Origin: JAYZDP01 sp036337765
Lineage (GTDB): Bacteria > Acidobacteriota > Thermoanaerobaculia > Multivoradales > Multivoraceae
Length of the DNA: 17,182 bases
Assembly (NCBI GenBank): GCA_036337765.1
Contig: JAYZDP010000170.1
Span: forward strand, 1 to 17,182
Reading direction: 5' to 3'
Positions 1 to 10,017 of this stretch are shown one piece after another; the stretch's first letter is position 1; each line of letters begins with the position of its first letter. The position numbers and the translations under genes are program-made. A model generated the notes under the pieces. It was not told where the DNA came from and made no database searches. It worked only from the letters and a program-made list of their open reading frames with translations.

Positions 1-1
1 G

Positions 2-1950
<1,949 letters not shown>

Positions 1951-1954
<4 letters not shown>

Positions 1955-2745
1955 GCGGGCGAACGCGGGAAATCTCCGCGCAGAAGCACACGCTGTACGA
2001 GGTGCGCGACGGCGCGGCCTGGATCACCCTGAACCGGCCTGAGGTCCGCAACGCGCTCTCGGGCACCCTGATCCGCGAGGTGGCCGACCACCTCGACACC
2101 GCCCACGCCGACGACGCGGTGCGCTGTATCGTGCTGACCGGCGCGGGCAAGGGCTTCTGCTCGGGTGCAGACCTGAAGAACCGAGGCGTTGACGACGGCG
2201 GGAGAATCGTCGCCTACCCCGAGCTTCTGACCAAGATCTGGGACGGCGAAAAGCCCGTCATCGCCATGATCAACGGTGCAGCCTTCGCTGGCGGGCTGGG
2301 GCTGGTCGCCGCATCGGATCTCGTCATCACCGCCGAAGAGGCGACGTTCAGCTTCAGCGAGGTCAAGATCGGCGTCATCCCCGCCGTCATCGCCGTCGTC
2401 TGCCTACGCAAGCTCGGTCAGCACCACGGCATGCGCCTGTTCCTGACCGGAGAGCGCTTCGACGGCAACCAGGCGGTCGCCTTCGGCCTCGCCCACCGCG
2501 CAGTACCGCGGGTCGAGCTCGAGACCGCCGTCGCTGAGCAGATCGCGGCCATTAACCTCGGAGGTCCGATCGCGGTCGTCGAGTGCAAGAAGCTGGTACG
2601 CGCGGTCCCAACCCTGTCCATGGAGGACGGCTTCGAGCTCACCGAGGGTTGGAGCCGCCGCATGTTCCAGAGCGAGGAGGCCGCGGAGGGCATGGCCGCC
2701 TTCCGCGAGAAGCGCTCGCCCAGTTGGGTCGCTGAGGGAGACTGA
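1951..2745 (+). CDS. Enoyl-CoA hydratase/isomerase (crotonase) family, LiuC/AtuE-like
   Basis: A 264-residue single-domain crotonase that probably adds water across an unsaturated acyl-CoA. Oxyanion-hole segments are visible: GKGFCSGADLK (A73, D74) and AFAGGLGL (about 111-118). The block SEVKIGVIPAVIA carries E137, matching the first catalytic glutamate of rat enoyl-CoA hydratase (E144). The position of the second glutamate (E164) is arginine R162 in GMRLFLTG. That pattern resembles 3-methylglutaconyl-CoA (LiuC) and isohexenylglutaconyl-CoA (AtuE) hydratases rather than straight-chain beta-oxidation enzymes; this comparison is from memory of the families, not from an alignment. The start overlaps the upstream stop (ATGA) behind a strong RBS. 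Placement between a carboxylase alpha subunit and an AtuA-like gene fits a carboxylation-hydration step. Another crotonase activity (isomerase, hydrolase) remains possible. Confidence 0.9.
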
Positions 2746-2746
2746 C

Positions 2747-4501
2747 ATGTCAGAAGCGCTGCGCGTCGCAAACTGCTCGGGGTTTTACGGCGACCGGCTG
2801 AGCGCCGCTCGCGAGATGGTCGAGGGAGGACCGATCGACGTCCTCACCGGCGACTATCTCGCCGAGCTGACGATGCTGATCCTGCTCAAGGACAAGACCC
2901 GCGACCCGAAGCGGGGCTACGCCCGCACTTTCCTGCGCCAGCTGCAGGATGTTGCAGTGAGCTGCCGCGAGCAGGACATCAAGATCGTCGTCAACGCCGG
3001 CGGCATGAACCCCGCCGGGCTCGCCGACGCTTCGCAACGGGTCTTCGACGCGGCCGGCCGCGGCGGTAAGGTTGCCTATATCGATGGAGACGATCTCCTT
3101 GGCCGGCTCGATGAACTGCAGGCCCAGGGCGAGACCCTCGCCCACCTCGACAAGGGCACGCCGCTTTCCGAGCTCGACTACGAGGTGCTCAGCGCCAACG
3201 CCTATCTCGGCGGCTTCGGCATCGTCGAGGCCCTGAACCGCGGGGCGGATCTCGTCATCTGCCCGCGCGTCACCGACGCCGCTGTGGTGGTCGGGCCCGC
3301 GGCCTGGAAGTTCGGCTGGGCGCGCAACGACTGGGATCAGCTCGCCGGCGCCGTCGTCGCCGGGCACATCATCGAGTGCGGCGCCCAGTGCACGGGCGGC
3401 AACTACTCGTACTTCGACGAGATCGATTCGCTCGCTCGCCCCGGCTTCCCGATCGCCGAGATGTATCCCGATGGCTCGTTCGTCATCACCAAGCACGAGG
3501 GAACCGACGGTGAGGTCTCGGTCGGCACCATCACCGCCCAGCTGCTCTACGAGATCCAGTCCGAGCGTTACGCCAACCCCGACGTGGTGGCGCGCTTCGA
3601 CACCATCCGGCTCGACCAGGAAGGCCCCGACCGTGTTCGGGTAAGCGGCATCCGAGGAGAGCCGGCGCCGTCGTCGATCAAGGTTTGCATGAACTACCTC
3701 GGCGGCTACAAGAACGCGACGACCTTCCTTATTCCCGGCCGCGGCTCCGAGGCCAAGGCGCGGGTGATCGAAGAGGGCTTCCGCAACCACGTCGGCGGAC
3801 TCGAGCAGTTCCAGGAAAGCCGCATCACCATGCGCCACGGCGGCAAGGGAGACGACGAGGCCTTTGCACTCATGACCATCGCCGCCCGCGATCCCGACGA
3901 GCGCAAGGTCGGCCGGGCCTTCTGGAACGCCGGCATCGAAATGGCACTCGGCAACTACCCGGGCTTTCAGACCGCCGGATCGAGCCGCGCGGCGCTCGCC
4001 GTGACCGTGTACTGGCCGACCCTCGTGTCCTCGGACAAGATCGACGAACGCGTGTTCGTCGACGGCGAGCAGATCCCGATCGCGCAGGCCACGCCGACCG
4101 ATTCGTTCGAGCCGATCGAGGCACCCGACCCGCCAGATGGCGAGCTCCCGGGCGGACCGACTCGCGAGGCCCCGCTCGGGCTCGTCGTCGGCGCCCGCTC
4201 GGGCGACAAGGGCGGCAACGCCAACGTCGGCTTCTGGACACGCACTCCGGAGGCCTACCTGTGGATGGCCGCCTTTCTGACCGAAGACCGTATCCGCGAG
4301 CTCTACCCCGAGTCACGCGAGCTCGAGATCAGCCGCTACGAGCTGCCGAACATGCTGTCGATCAACTTCGTGATCCACGGCCTACTCGGCGACGGTGTCT
4401 CGGCCTCGCTACGGCCGGATCCGCAGGCGAAGATGCTCGGCGAAGAGATCCGGGCCAAGAAGGCCGAGATCCCGAAGAGCCTGCTCGAGCCATCAGGCTG
4501 A
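2747..4501 (+). CDS. AtuA-like protein (DUF1446 + C-terminal ferredoxin-fold domain)
   Basis: A 584-residue cytoplasmic protein of the acyclic terpene utilisation AtuA family. Its biochemical activity is, to my knowledge, not established; in Pseudomonas atuA is the first gene of the citronellol/geraniol cluster. The DUF1446 domain covers about residues 5-455, with recognisable blocks GDYLAELTMLIL (from G35), KIVVNAGGMNPAGLAD, NAYLGGFGIVEAL, ICPRVTDAAVVVGPAAWKFG and GHIIECGAQCTGGNY. A second domain (about 474-580) begins GLVVGARSGDKGGNANVGFW and ends LRPDPQAKMLGEEIRAK, the C-terminal domain that some lineages encode as a separate small gene. One base separates the start from the previous stop, and GAGGGAG at 2734-2740 is the RBS, so the gene is in the same operon. 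Its last 9 bases overlap the opposite-strand antiporter gene. Family assignment is firm; a terpene role is inferred from context. Confidence 0.92.
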   Translation: MSEALRVANCSGFYGDRLSAAREMVEGGPIDVLTGDYLAELTMLILLKDKTRDPKRGYARTFLRQLQDVAVSCREQDIKIVVNAGGMNPAGLADASQRVFDAAGRGGKVAYIDGDDLLGRLDELQAQGETLAHLDKGTPLSELDYEVLSANAYLGGFGIVEALNRGADLVICPRVTDAAVVVGPAAWKFGWARNDWDQLAGAVVAGHIIECGAQCTGGNYSYFDEIDSLARPGFPIAEMYPDGSFVITKHEGTDGEVSVGTITAQLLYEIQSERYANPDVVARFDTIRLDQEGPDRVRVSGIRGEPAPSSIKVCMNYLGGYKNATTFLIPGRGSEAKARVIEEGFRNHVGGLEQFQESRITMRHGGKGDDEAFALMTIAARDPDERKVGRAFWNAGIEMALGNYPGFQTAGSSRAALAVTVYWPTLVSSDKIDERVFVDGEQIPIAQATPTDSFEPIEAPDPPDGELPGGPTREAPLGLVVGARSGDKGGNANVGFWTRTPEAYLWMAAFLTEDRIRELYPESRELEISRYELPNMLSINFVIHGLLGDGVSASLRPDPQAKMLGEEIRAKKAEIPKSLLEPSG

Positions 4502-6484
4502 GCCCTCGCCCGTCTCGAGCGCTGCCAGGTGATCGAAGGCTCGGTCGATCTCCTGGTGGCTTCCGACCAACACCAGACAGTCGCCAGCCTCGAGCGACAG
4601 GCCCGGCTCCGGGTTCAGCTGAGACGAGCCGTCACGCACGACCGCGATCACGGTCGCTCCGGCCCGCGCCCGCAGCTCGAGCTCTCGCAGGTTGCGACCT
4701 GCGACCGTGCTGTCCGAGCCGAGCATGTAGACGTCGGTGGTTCCGGCAGCTAGCGCGTCGACGACCGCCTGAGAGACCGACCCCCTCAGGATCGGCGAGC
4801 GCAGCATCTGGTAACCCTCTCCTCGTAGGACGCGAGTCTGCGCGCGTACCACGTTGCGCGGCACGTGGTAGCGCTCCAAAACCCGGGTAAAGACCTCGAT
4901 GGCCGTCTCGAACTCCTCCGCCACCACCTGGTCGGCACCTTCTTCCAGGAGTCCCTCGATCTCGCTGACCAGCCGGGTTCGTACGATGATCTGCGCGGCC
5001 GGCACCAGTCGACGCGCGATCCCCACCCCGAGCTTGACGGCCTCGAGGTCGGCGATGACGAAGGCAACGACGTTGGCGCGCTCGATGCCGGCAGCTTCGA
5101 GGATCTCCTCGCGGGTGGCGTCACCGTAGAGCATGGGCTCATCCGTGCTGCGGCCCAGCCGCACGAGCTCGTTAGACAGCTCGACGACGACATAGGGAAT
5201 GCCGGACTCGCGCAGGACCCGGGTCAATAGACGACCACCCACTCCGTAGCCAACGACGATCACGTGGTCCGACTTGTGCGCCGCCGCTCGGGCGTCTTCA
5301 GCAGAGGCGCAATACGGGACGAGCTTCGCGAGCGCCCGCGCCGCGGCCCCGGACGCTCCGAACACCGCAGGCGTCGCCAGTAGCGTCACGACAGCCGCTG
5401 CCAGGACCAGCTGGAACCGATCGTCGACCAGCAGACCGTTCGCGTGCCCCACTTCCATCAGCACGAAGGAGAACTCACCGACCTGCGCGACCGCCATGGC
5501 AGTGAGAAGGGTCGTACGAGCCGGGTAGCCGAGAACGGCGACGGCCACCCCTGCCGCCGCGATCTTCAGCGCCACGACTCCAGCCGCCACCGCGATCACG
5601 GGCCCCGGCATCGAGGCCACCCAGCCGATGTCGAGCAGCATCCCGATCGAAATGAAGAAGATGCCGGAGAAGAGGTTCCGAAAGGGCGCGACGTCGGCGA
5701 TGACCTGGTGCGTGTAGTTACTTCCCGAGAGCAGGATACCGGCGAGAAACGACCCGAGTGCGAGCGAGAAGCCGAACGAGTGAGTCAGCCATCCCATGCC
5801 CAGACTCAGGGCCAACGCGCCGAGCGGGAGGACCTCACGCACGCGCGACCGCACAACGACTTCGAGCAGCCGTGGCAGTACACGCCGAGCCAGGACCAGC
5901 ACCACCGCCAGGCCGACCGCTGCACCCCCGAGTCGCACCGCCAAAGCACTTGCAGAGACCCCCAGCGTACCCGCGAGCGCCGGCGTCAGCGCGATCATGG
6001 GCACAATCATGAAGTCCTGAAAGAGCAAGATCGCCAATGCCAGCCGGCCCTGCGGCGTTTCGGTCTCGCGCCTGTCCCGTAGCAGCTTGAGCACGAGAGC
6101 GGTGCTGGACAGCGCCGCCAGCCAGCCCATGAAAAGGGCTCGTGGCCAGGGCAGGCCCATGGCCATCGCCACCCCAGTCACGCCGGCCGTCGTGAGCGAA
6201 ACCTGCACCGAGCCGCCCACCAGAAAGGCTCGCCGCAGCCGGCGCAGGCGCTCGATCGACACTTCGAGGCCGATCGTGAACAGAAGCAGCGCAACGCCGA
6301 CCTCGGCGAACAGCTCGACCTCCTCAACGACCGACACCAGGCCGAAACCATGGGGGCCGATGAGCACGCCCGTCACGAGTAGGGCGACAATCGGCGGTAC
6401 ACGCAGCCTCACACTGACGACGACAACGACGACCGCCGAGGCGAGCAGCAGGACCGCCTCGCGGAGAAAGGACTCGAGACCCAT
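4493..6484 (-). CDS. CPA2-family K+/H+ (or Na+/H+) antiporter, KefB/KefC-like, with TrkA-N and TrkA-C domains
   Basis: A 663-residue inner-membrane monovalent cation/proton antiporter. Residues about 8-385 form the Na_H_Exchanger membrane domain, starting with a very Val-rich first helix. It carries Kef-type signatures: LSSTALVLKLLRDR, LLFQDFMIVPMIALTP and AVAQVGEFSFVL. A cytoplasmic Rossmann (TrkA-N/KTN) domain follows at about 405-530 with the nucleotide motif GYGVGG (G412, G414, G417). A TrkA-C domain lies at about 570-655 (RARAGATVIAVVRDG, LEAGDCLVLVG). E. coli Kef proteins are gated by NAD(H) and glutathione adducts; whether that holds here is unknown. The start is supported by AGGGG six bases upstream of the ATG. 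It is the last gene of the - strand cupin-symporter-antiporter operon, 32 bp after the symporter, and its 3' end overlaps the atuA-like gene by 9 bases. The ion transported cannot be read from sequence. Confidence 0.93.
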   Translation of the reverse strand: MGLESFLREAVLLLASAVVVVVVSVRLRVPPIVALLVTGVLIGPHGFGLVSVVEEVELFAEVGVALLLFTIGLEVSIERLRRLRRAFLVGGSVQVSLTTAGVTGVAMAMGLPWPRALFMGWLAALSSTALVLKLLRDRRETETPQGRLALAILLFQDFMIVPMIALTPALAGTLGVSASALAVRLGGAAVGLAVVLVLARRVLPRLLEVVVRSRVREVLPLGALALSLGMGWLTHSFGFSLALGSFLAGILLSGSNYTHQVIADVAPFRNLFSGIFFISIGMLLDIGWVASMPGPVIAVAAGVVALKIAAAGVAVAVLGYPARTTLLTAMAVAQVGEFSFVLMEVGHANGLLVDDRFQLVLAAAVVTLLATPAVFGASGAAARALAKLVPYCASAEDARAAAHKSDHVIVVGYGVGGRLLTRVLRESGIPYVVVELSNELVRLGRSTDEPMLYGDATREEILEAAGIERANVVAFVIADLEAVKLGVGIARRLVPAAQIIVRTRLVSEIEGLLEEGADQVVAEEFETAIEVFTRVLERYHVPRNVVRAQTRVLRGEGYQMLRSPILRGSVSQAVVDALAAGTTDVYMLGSDSTVAGRNLRELELRARAGATVIAVVRDGSSQLNPEPGLSLEAGDCLVLVGSHQEIDRAFDHLAALETGEGSA

Positions 6485-6516
6485 AGCTCGCCCCTAAGGC
6501 GCGCCCGAGCGGCGGC

Positions 6517-7962
6517 TCACGCCGACGCCGCGCGCGACTCGGCGATCTCGGCCTCGAGCCGGGCGCGGACCTCCTTCTGCTTCTCCTCGGTCAGTGGGTA
6601 GCGCCACATCAGCGGAATGGCAACCGCCTTGATGACGGCGGGCACGATCGAGTAGAGGATCGCCAGCGAAACGAGCGCCACGCTGCTGTTGGCGCCATCG
6701 GCCGTGAGTGGGTCCTTGGTCGCGTCGAAACCAAAGAAGTCGACAAAGGTCAGACCGATGAAGCCGCCGAGGGCGTAGCTGAACTTGCGCAGCGCGCCCC
6801 AGATCGCGAAGTACACCCCGGTGCGCTCCTCGCCCGACTGCAGAGTGTCGAGATCCACGGCGTCGGCGGCCATCGAGTACGGCAAGAGCAGCAGTGAACC
6901 GATCGCGGAGCCCTTCAGGCACATGACCAACAGGAATAGCGGAAAGTAGCCGGCAGGAATGAAGGGTACGAACGACGCCCACAGGGCATACCAGCCGATC
7001 GAGATCATGTACGCCTTGTGTTTGCCAAGTCGATCGCCGAGTCGGCGCCAGACCGGCACGCCGAGCACCGAGCTCAGGTAGTACAGGAGCAGATAGACCG
7101 GGTAGAACGCCTCGGCACGAATGTAGTGCTTGACGAACATGAACGACAGCGACGCGGTCATCGCCGTCCCGATGACGCCCACCGAGTAGCAGATCACCAG
7201 CCGCATGAATGGGTCGTTGCCGCGGATCAGGGCGATCGACTCGCGCAGCTTCGGCCGTGGCTTGGTCACCACCTCTCGCGGCGGCCGCTCGGGGACGAAG
7301 AGGATCGCCGCCAAGATCGTCAGCGGCATCAGAGCCAGGATCACTCCGGCCAGCACCTTCATGAAGGCGGCCAGCGCCGTGATACCGAACGCGAGGCGGA
7401 GAAACAACGGCAGACCGCTCGCCGTCAGCGTTCCCGCACAGTGAAATTGCTCACGCACGCCGGTGACCTTGGAGCGCTCGCGGTAGTCGGCCGACAGCTC
7501 GGCCCCCCAGGTCAGATACGGCAAATCGACGATCGTCGCGGCGAGGTAGATGAGCACGATCCACAGCAGCAGGTAGCCGAAGCCGGCGTCAGCTGGCGGC
7601 ACGAAGAGTTTGTAGACCGAGATCATGAACAGCGGCAGGCCGATGATCATGTAGGGCTTGCGCCGCCCCAATTGCCAACGTGTGCGATCGCTCAGCCAGC
7701 CGATCAAGGGATCGGTGAAGGCGTCCGATAGACGCGCACCGAGGATCACCGCACCCACCACCGCCAGCGAGATCCCCATCTCGCCGTACAGCGGCGGCAC
7801 CCACACCGCCAGCGGCAGGAGCACCACGGAGATCGGCATGTACACCGCGCCGTAGATGAAGTTGTGCAGCGGCTTCACGGCCGCATCGGCCTTCGCCGCT
7901 ACACCCGGCTTGCCGGCAGCCGCTACGTCCGTCACACGCTGCCCAGTTTGCTTCGGAGACAA
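6517..7962 (-). CDS. MFS transporter, GPH (glycoside-pentoside-hexuronide):cation symporter type (MFS_2)
   Basis: About 480 residues, an inner-membrane symporter of the melibiose-carrier branch of the MFS. The diagnostic block lies in the first third: LSDAFTDPLIGWLSDRTR followed by GRRKPYMIIGLPL. Further hydrophobic segments fit about 12 helices, for example YLLLWIVLIYLAATIVDLPY and LAILYSIVPAVIKAVAIPLM. The start is uncertain. The longest frame begins at a TTG at 7962 without a well-placed Shine-Dalgarno, and an in-frame TGA at 7993-7995 rules out anything further upstream. A GTG nine codons in (7935-7933) is an alternative. Family similarity begins near KPLHNFIYGAVYM, so an N-terminal extension of about 28 residues is poorly constrained. 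The gene lies 30 bp after the cupin and 32 bp before the antiporter. GPH proteins take sugars, glycosides or related solutes; the substrate here is unknown. Confidence 0.9.
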   Translation of the reverse strand: MSPKQTGQRVTDVAAAGKPGVAAKADAAVKPLHNFIYGAVYMPISVVLLPLAVWVPPLYGEMGISLAVVGAVILGARLSDAFTDPLIGWLSDRTRWQLGRRKPYMIIGLPLFMISVYKLFVPPADAGFGYLLLWIVLIYLAATIVDLPYLTWGAELSADYRERSKVTGVREQFHCAGTLTASGLPLFLRLAFGITALAAFMKVLAGVILALMPLTILAAILFVPERPPREVVTKPRPKLRESIALIRGNDPFMRLVICYSVGVIGTAMTASLSFMFVKHYIRAEAFYPVYLLLYYLSSVLGVPVWRRLGDRLGKHKAYMISIGWYALWASFVPFIPAGYFPLFLLVMCLKGSAIGSLLLLPYSMAADAVDLDTLQSGEERTGVYFAIWGALRKFSYALGGFIGLTFVDFFGFDATKDPLTADGANSSVALVSLAILYSIVPAVIKAVAIPLMWRYPLTEEKQKEVRARLEAEIAESRAASA

Positions 7963-7992
7963 GGAGGCATCATAGCCCTTTCCCCTTCCGCA

Positions 7993-8352
7993 TCAGATCC
8001 GCTCGAGCTCGCTCACGGTCCGCTCCCCACCCGCAGTGCCGGTGTTGACGGTCGACGCCGGCTCGAAGAGCAAGATGTGGGTCTCCCCCTCGGCGACGGG
8101 CCGATGCTCCACCCCGCGCGGCACGACGATGATCTCGCCCTCCTCCACCTCCTCAGTGCGATCACGGAACTCCATTCGCAGGCGACCGGAGACGACCAAG
8201 AACAACTCGTCCTCTTCATCGTGCGCATGCCAGACGAAGGCACCCGAGATCTTCGCCAGCTTGACGTGCTGACCGTTGAGCTCCGCGATGATCTTCGGAT
8301 CCCAGTGACTCGAGAAAGTCGCGAGCTTCGAGGCGAGGTTGATCGCGTGCAT
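7993..8352 (-). CDS. Small single-domain cupin protein
   Basis: A 119-residue protein that is almost entirely one cupin beta-barrel. Cupin motif 1 is complete: HAHDEEDELFLVVSG fits HxH(x)4E(x)6G, giving two His and one Glu metal ligands. Motif 2 is GEIIVVPRGVEHRP, with the fourth ligand histidine. The metal site therefore looks intact and a bound Mn, Fe, Zn or Ni is likely. Small cupins of this kind include isomerases, dioxygenases and sugar-binding or signalling proteins, and the sequence does not decide among them. The ATG at 8352 is preceded by GGAGG at a short spacing, which fixes the start. It is the first gene of the - strand operon with the GPH symporter and the antiporter, and is divergent from the 5'-nucleotidase gene across 54 bp. 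Placement before a GPH symporter makes an enzyme or binding role on the imported compound reasonable, but that is inference. Confidence 0.88.
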   Translation of the reverse strand: MHAINLASKLATFSSHWDPKIIAELNGQHVKLAKISGAFVWHAHDEEDELFLVVSGRLRMEFRDRTEEVEEGEIIVVPRGVEHRPVAEGETHILLFEPASTVNTGTAGGERTVSELERI

Positions 8353-8367
8353 CGGTCCTCCGCGTCG

Positions 8368-8373
8368 AGTCTA
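8368..8373 (-). promoter_or_regulatory. Candidate -10 element of the cupin-symporter-antiporter operon
   Basis: The - strand reads TAGACT, ending 15 bases before the cupin ATG, with the GGAGG ribosome binding site between. No convincing -35 hexamer is visible at 16-18 bases, so this is a tentative call resting on the TAnnnT pattern and position. Confidence 0.35.
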
Positions 8374-8391
8374 GCGCCTCCGATTCACGGC

Positions 8392-8397
8392 TACACT
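8392..8397 (+). promoter_or_regulatory. Candidate -10 element of the 5'-nucleotidase gene, possibly leaderless
   Basis: TACACT ends 9 bases before the ATG at 8407. Transcription would start about 6-8 bases downstream, at or just before the ATG. No Shine-Dalgarno sequence is present, consistent with a leaderless or near-leaderless mRNA. No good -35 hexamer is seen. Confidence 0.4.
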
Positions 8398-8406
8398 CCG
8401 CACCGC

Positions 8407-10014
8407 ATGAGCGAAACTAGACTTCGGCTGTCACTCCTGCTCGCCCTGACCGCGTGTTCGGCGCCGCAACAGCCCTTCGAGCTCACCATCCTGCACACCA
8501 ACGACACGCACGCGCGAATTGCCGAGGTCGATCGCTTCGGATCGACCTGCGACGCCGAGGCCAGTGCGGCAGGGACTTGCTTCGGCGGCGTCGCTCGCCG
8601 CTTCACGGCGATCGAGCGGGTACGGGCCGAAGCACCCAACACGCTGCTGCTCGACGCCGGAGACCAGTTTCAGGGCACGCTCTTCTTCCGCATGTTCCGT
8701 GGCGACGAGGCGCGCCGCTTCATGAACCATCTCGCCTACGACGCGATGACCCTCGGCAACCACGAGTTCGACGTCGGCACCGAGCCACTTGGGCGCTTCG
8801 TCGCGGGCCTCGACTTCCCCGTCGTCATCACCAATCTTGACTCTGCGAACGACCCACTCCTATCGCGTCACCTGGTGCCATGGGCGATCGTCGAGCTCGG
8901 CGGCGAACGCATCGGCCTCCTGGGGTGTCTGACCGAAGAAACCGTCACCGTGGCGCGACCCGGTGACACAGTCGACTTCCTGCCGATCGAGCCGGCACTC
9001 GACGAAGGTATCGCCGAGCTCACCGGGCAGGGCATCGACGTGATCGTGCTGATGAGCCACTCGGGCCTCGAGCGTGACCGTAGGATCGCGGCCACCGTCG
9101 GCGGCATCGATGTGATCGTCGGCGGCCACACCAACATTCTCCTCGCCAACGACTCCCCCGACAGCGACGGTCCGTACCCTGTCGTGGTCGAAGGACCGGA
9201 GGGCCCGGTGCTGATTGTCCAGTCCTTCACCTGGGGCAAGTACCTCGGCCGACTCGACGTCGTTTTCGACCCCTCCGGGAGGCCGCTCTCATGGTCGGGA
9301 GACTCGATCCTGCTCGACTTCGCGATCCCCGAAGATCCGGCGACCCTGGCGCAGGTGCACGGGCTTGCCGGTCAGCTCGGGGAGGCCACGCAGGAACGGA
9401 TCGGCGAGACGCGCGTACGCCTCGTCGGCCAAGAGAAGCTCTGCCGCGGCGAGGAGCGCAACCTCGGCAATCTGATCGCCGACGCGTTGCTCGAGGCGCA
9501 TCGAGGCCAAGGTGTCGAGATCGCCCTGCAGAACTCGGGCGGCATTCGATCCAGCCTTGCCGCGGGACCGATCACGCTCGGCCGGCTGCTCGAGGTGCTG
9601 CCGTTCCCGAACACCGCCAGCGTCTTCGGCCTGCGTGGCACCGACTTGCTCGCGGTGCTCGAGCACGGGGTCAGCCGGGCCCACAACCTCGAGAGCGACG
9701 GCACCGGCCGTTTCCTCCAGGTCGCCGGGCTACGGTATTCCTGGTCGCCCTCCCGGCCGGTGGGCGATCGCGTCATCGAGGCGGAGGTGCTCCAGTCCGA
9801 CGGGACCTGGAATCGGGTGGACGAGAGCCGTACCTACCGGGTGGTCTCGAACGACTTCACCCGCAATGGCGGCGACGCTTTCGAGATCCTCGTTCATCGA
9901 GCTATCGATCCCTACGACCTCGGCCAGCCGGTCGCCGATCTCGTCGCCGACCACATTCGCGCCAACTCACCACTGCAGATCCAGACCGAAGGGCGGATTC
10001 GCCGCACCGACTGA
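8407..10014 (+). CDS. 5'-nucleotidase/UDP-sugar hydrolase family lipoprotein
   Basis: A 535-residue exported metallophosphoesterase that would release phosphate from nucleotides or related phospho-compounds outside the inner membrane. The N-terminus has a hydrophobic segment and a lipobox LTAC with acylated Cys17; Ser18 rather than Asp at +2 fits outer-membrane sorting. The calcineurin-like domain has the metal-binding blocks ILHTNDTH, LLDAGDQFQG, TLGNHEFD, VLMSHSG and VGGHTN. The C-terminal 5'-nucleotidase substrate domain carries RGEERNLGNLIADALL, ALQNSGGIR and SNDFTRNGGDAF, the last being the nucleoside-binding block. All expected motifs are present. Open sequence in this frame continues upstream of 8407 but has no signal-like start, whereas the ATG at 8407 gives a proper lipoprotein signal. 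It diverges from the cupin operon and ends 3 bases from the stop of the opposite-strand DUF1552 gene. Exact substrate (nucleotide, UDP-sugar, cyclic nucleotide) is open. Confidence 0.94.
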   Translation: MSETRLRLSLLLALTACSAPQQPFELTILHTNDTHARIAEVDRFGSTCDAEASAAGTCFGGVARRFTAIERVRAEAPNTLLLDAGDQFQGTLFFRMFRGDEARRFMNHLAYDAMTLGNHEFDVGTEPLGRFVAGLDFPVVITNLDSANDPLLSRHLVPWAIVELGGERIGLLGCLTEETVTVARPGDTVDFLPIEPALDEGIAELTGQGIDVIVLMSHSGLERDRRIAATVGGIDVIVGGHTNILLANDSPDSDGPYPVVVEGPEGPVLIVQSFTWGKYLGRLDVVFDPSGRPLSWSGDSILLDFAIPEDPATLAQVHGLAGQLGEATQERIGETRVRLVGQEKLCRGEERNLGNLIADALLEAHRGQGVEIALQNSGGIRSSLAAGPITLGRLLEVLPFPNTASVFGLRGTDLLAVLEHGVSRAHNLESDGTGRFLQVAGLRYSWSPSRPVGDRVIEAEVLQSDGTWNRVDESRTYRVVSNDFTRNGGDAFEILVHRAIDPYDLGQPVADLVADHIRANSPLQIQTEGRIRRTD

Positions 10015-10017
10015 AGC

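Larger units (their letters stand above)
8367..8398. repeat. Imperfect inverted repeat in the divergent cupin/nucleotidase intergenic region
   Basis: GAGTCTAGC (8367-8375) and GCTACACTC (8390-8398) are inverted copies with one mismatch per 9-base arm and a 14-base spacer. Each arm contains a -10-like hexamer for the outward-facing gene: TAGACT on the - strand and TACACT on the + strand. The repeat may be an operator, or it may only reflect two facing promoters built alike. Confidence 0.5.

Noticed and set aside
2750..3838. Long - strand open frame (362 codons) inside the atuA-like gene
   Set aside because: It is antisense to a well-recognised gene and its translation is low-complexity Ala/Val/Asp/Gly, as expected from high-GC codon bias.
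6410..6435. GAC/ACG-rich simple repeat near the antiporter start
   Set aside because: It is the reverse complement of valine codons in the first membrane helix, not an independent repeat.
7961..7967. AAGGAGG on the + strand resembling a perfect Shine-Dalgarno
   Set aside because: No start codon follows at a usable distance on the + strand; its complement is discussed as part of the symporter start.
7864..8406. Upstream extension of the 5'-nucleotidase reading frame
   Set aside because: It runs antisense over the cupin gene and the symporter start and shows no family similarity, while the ATG at 8407 gives an exact lipoprotein signal.
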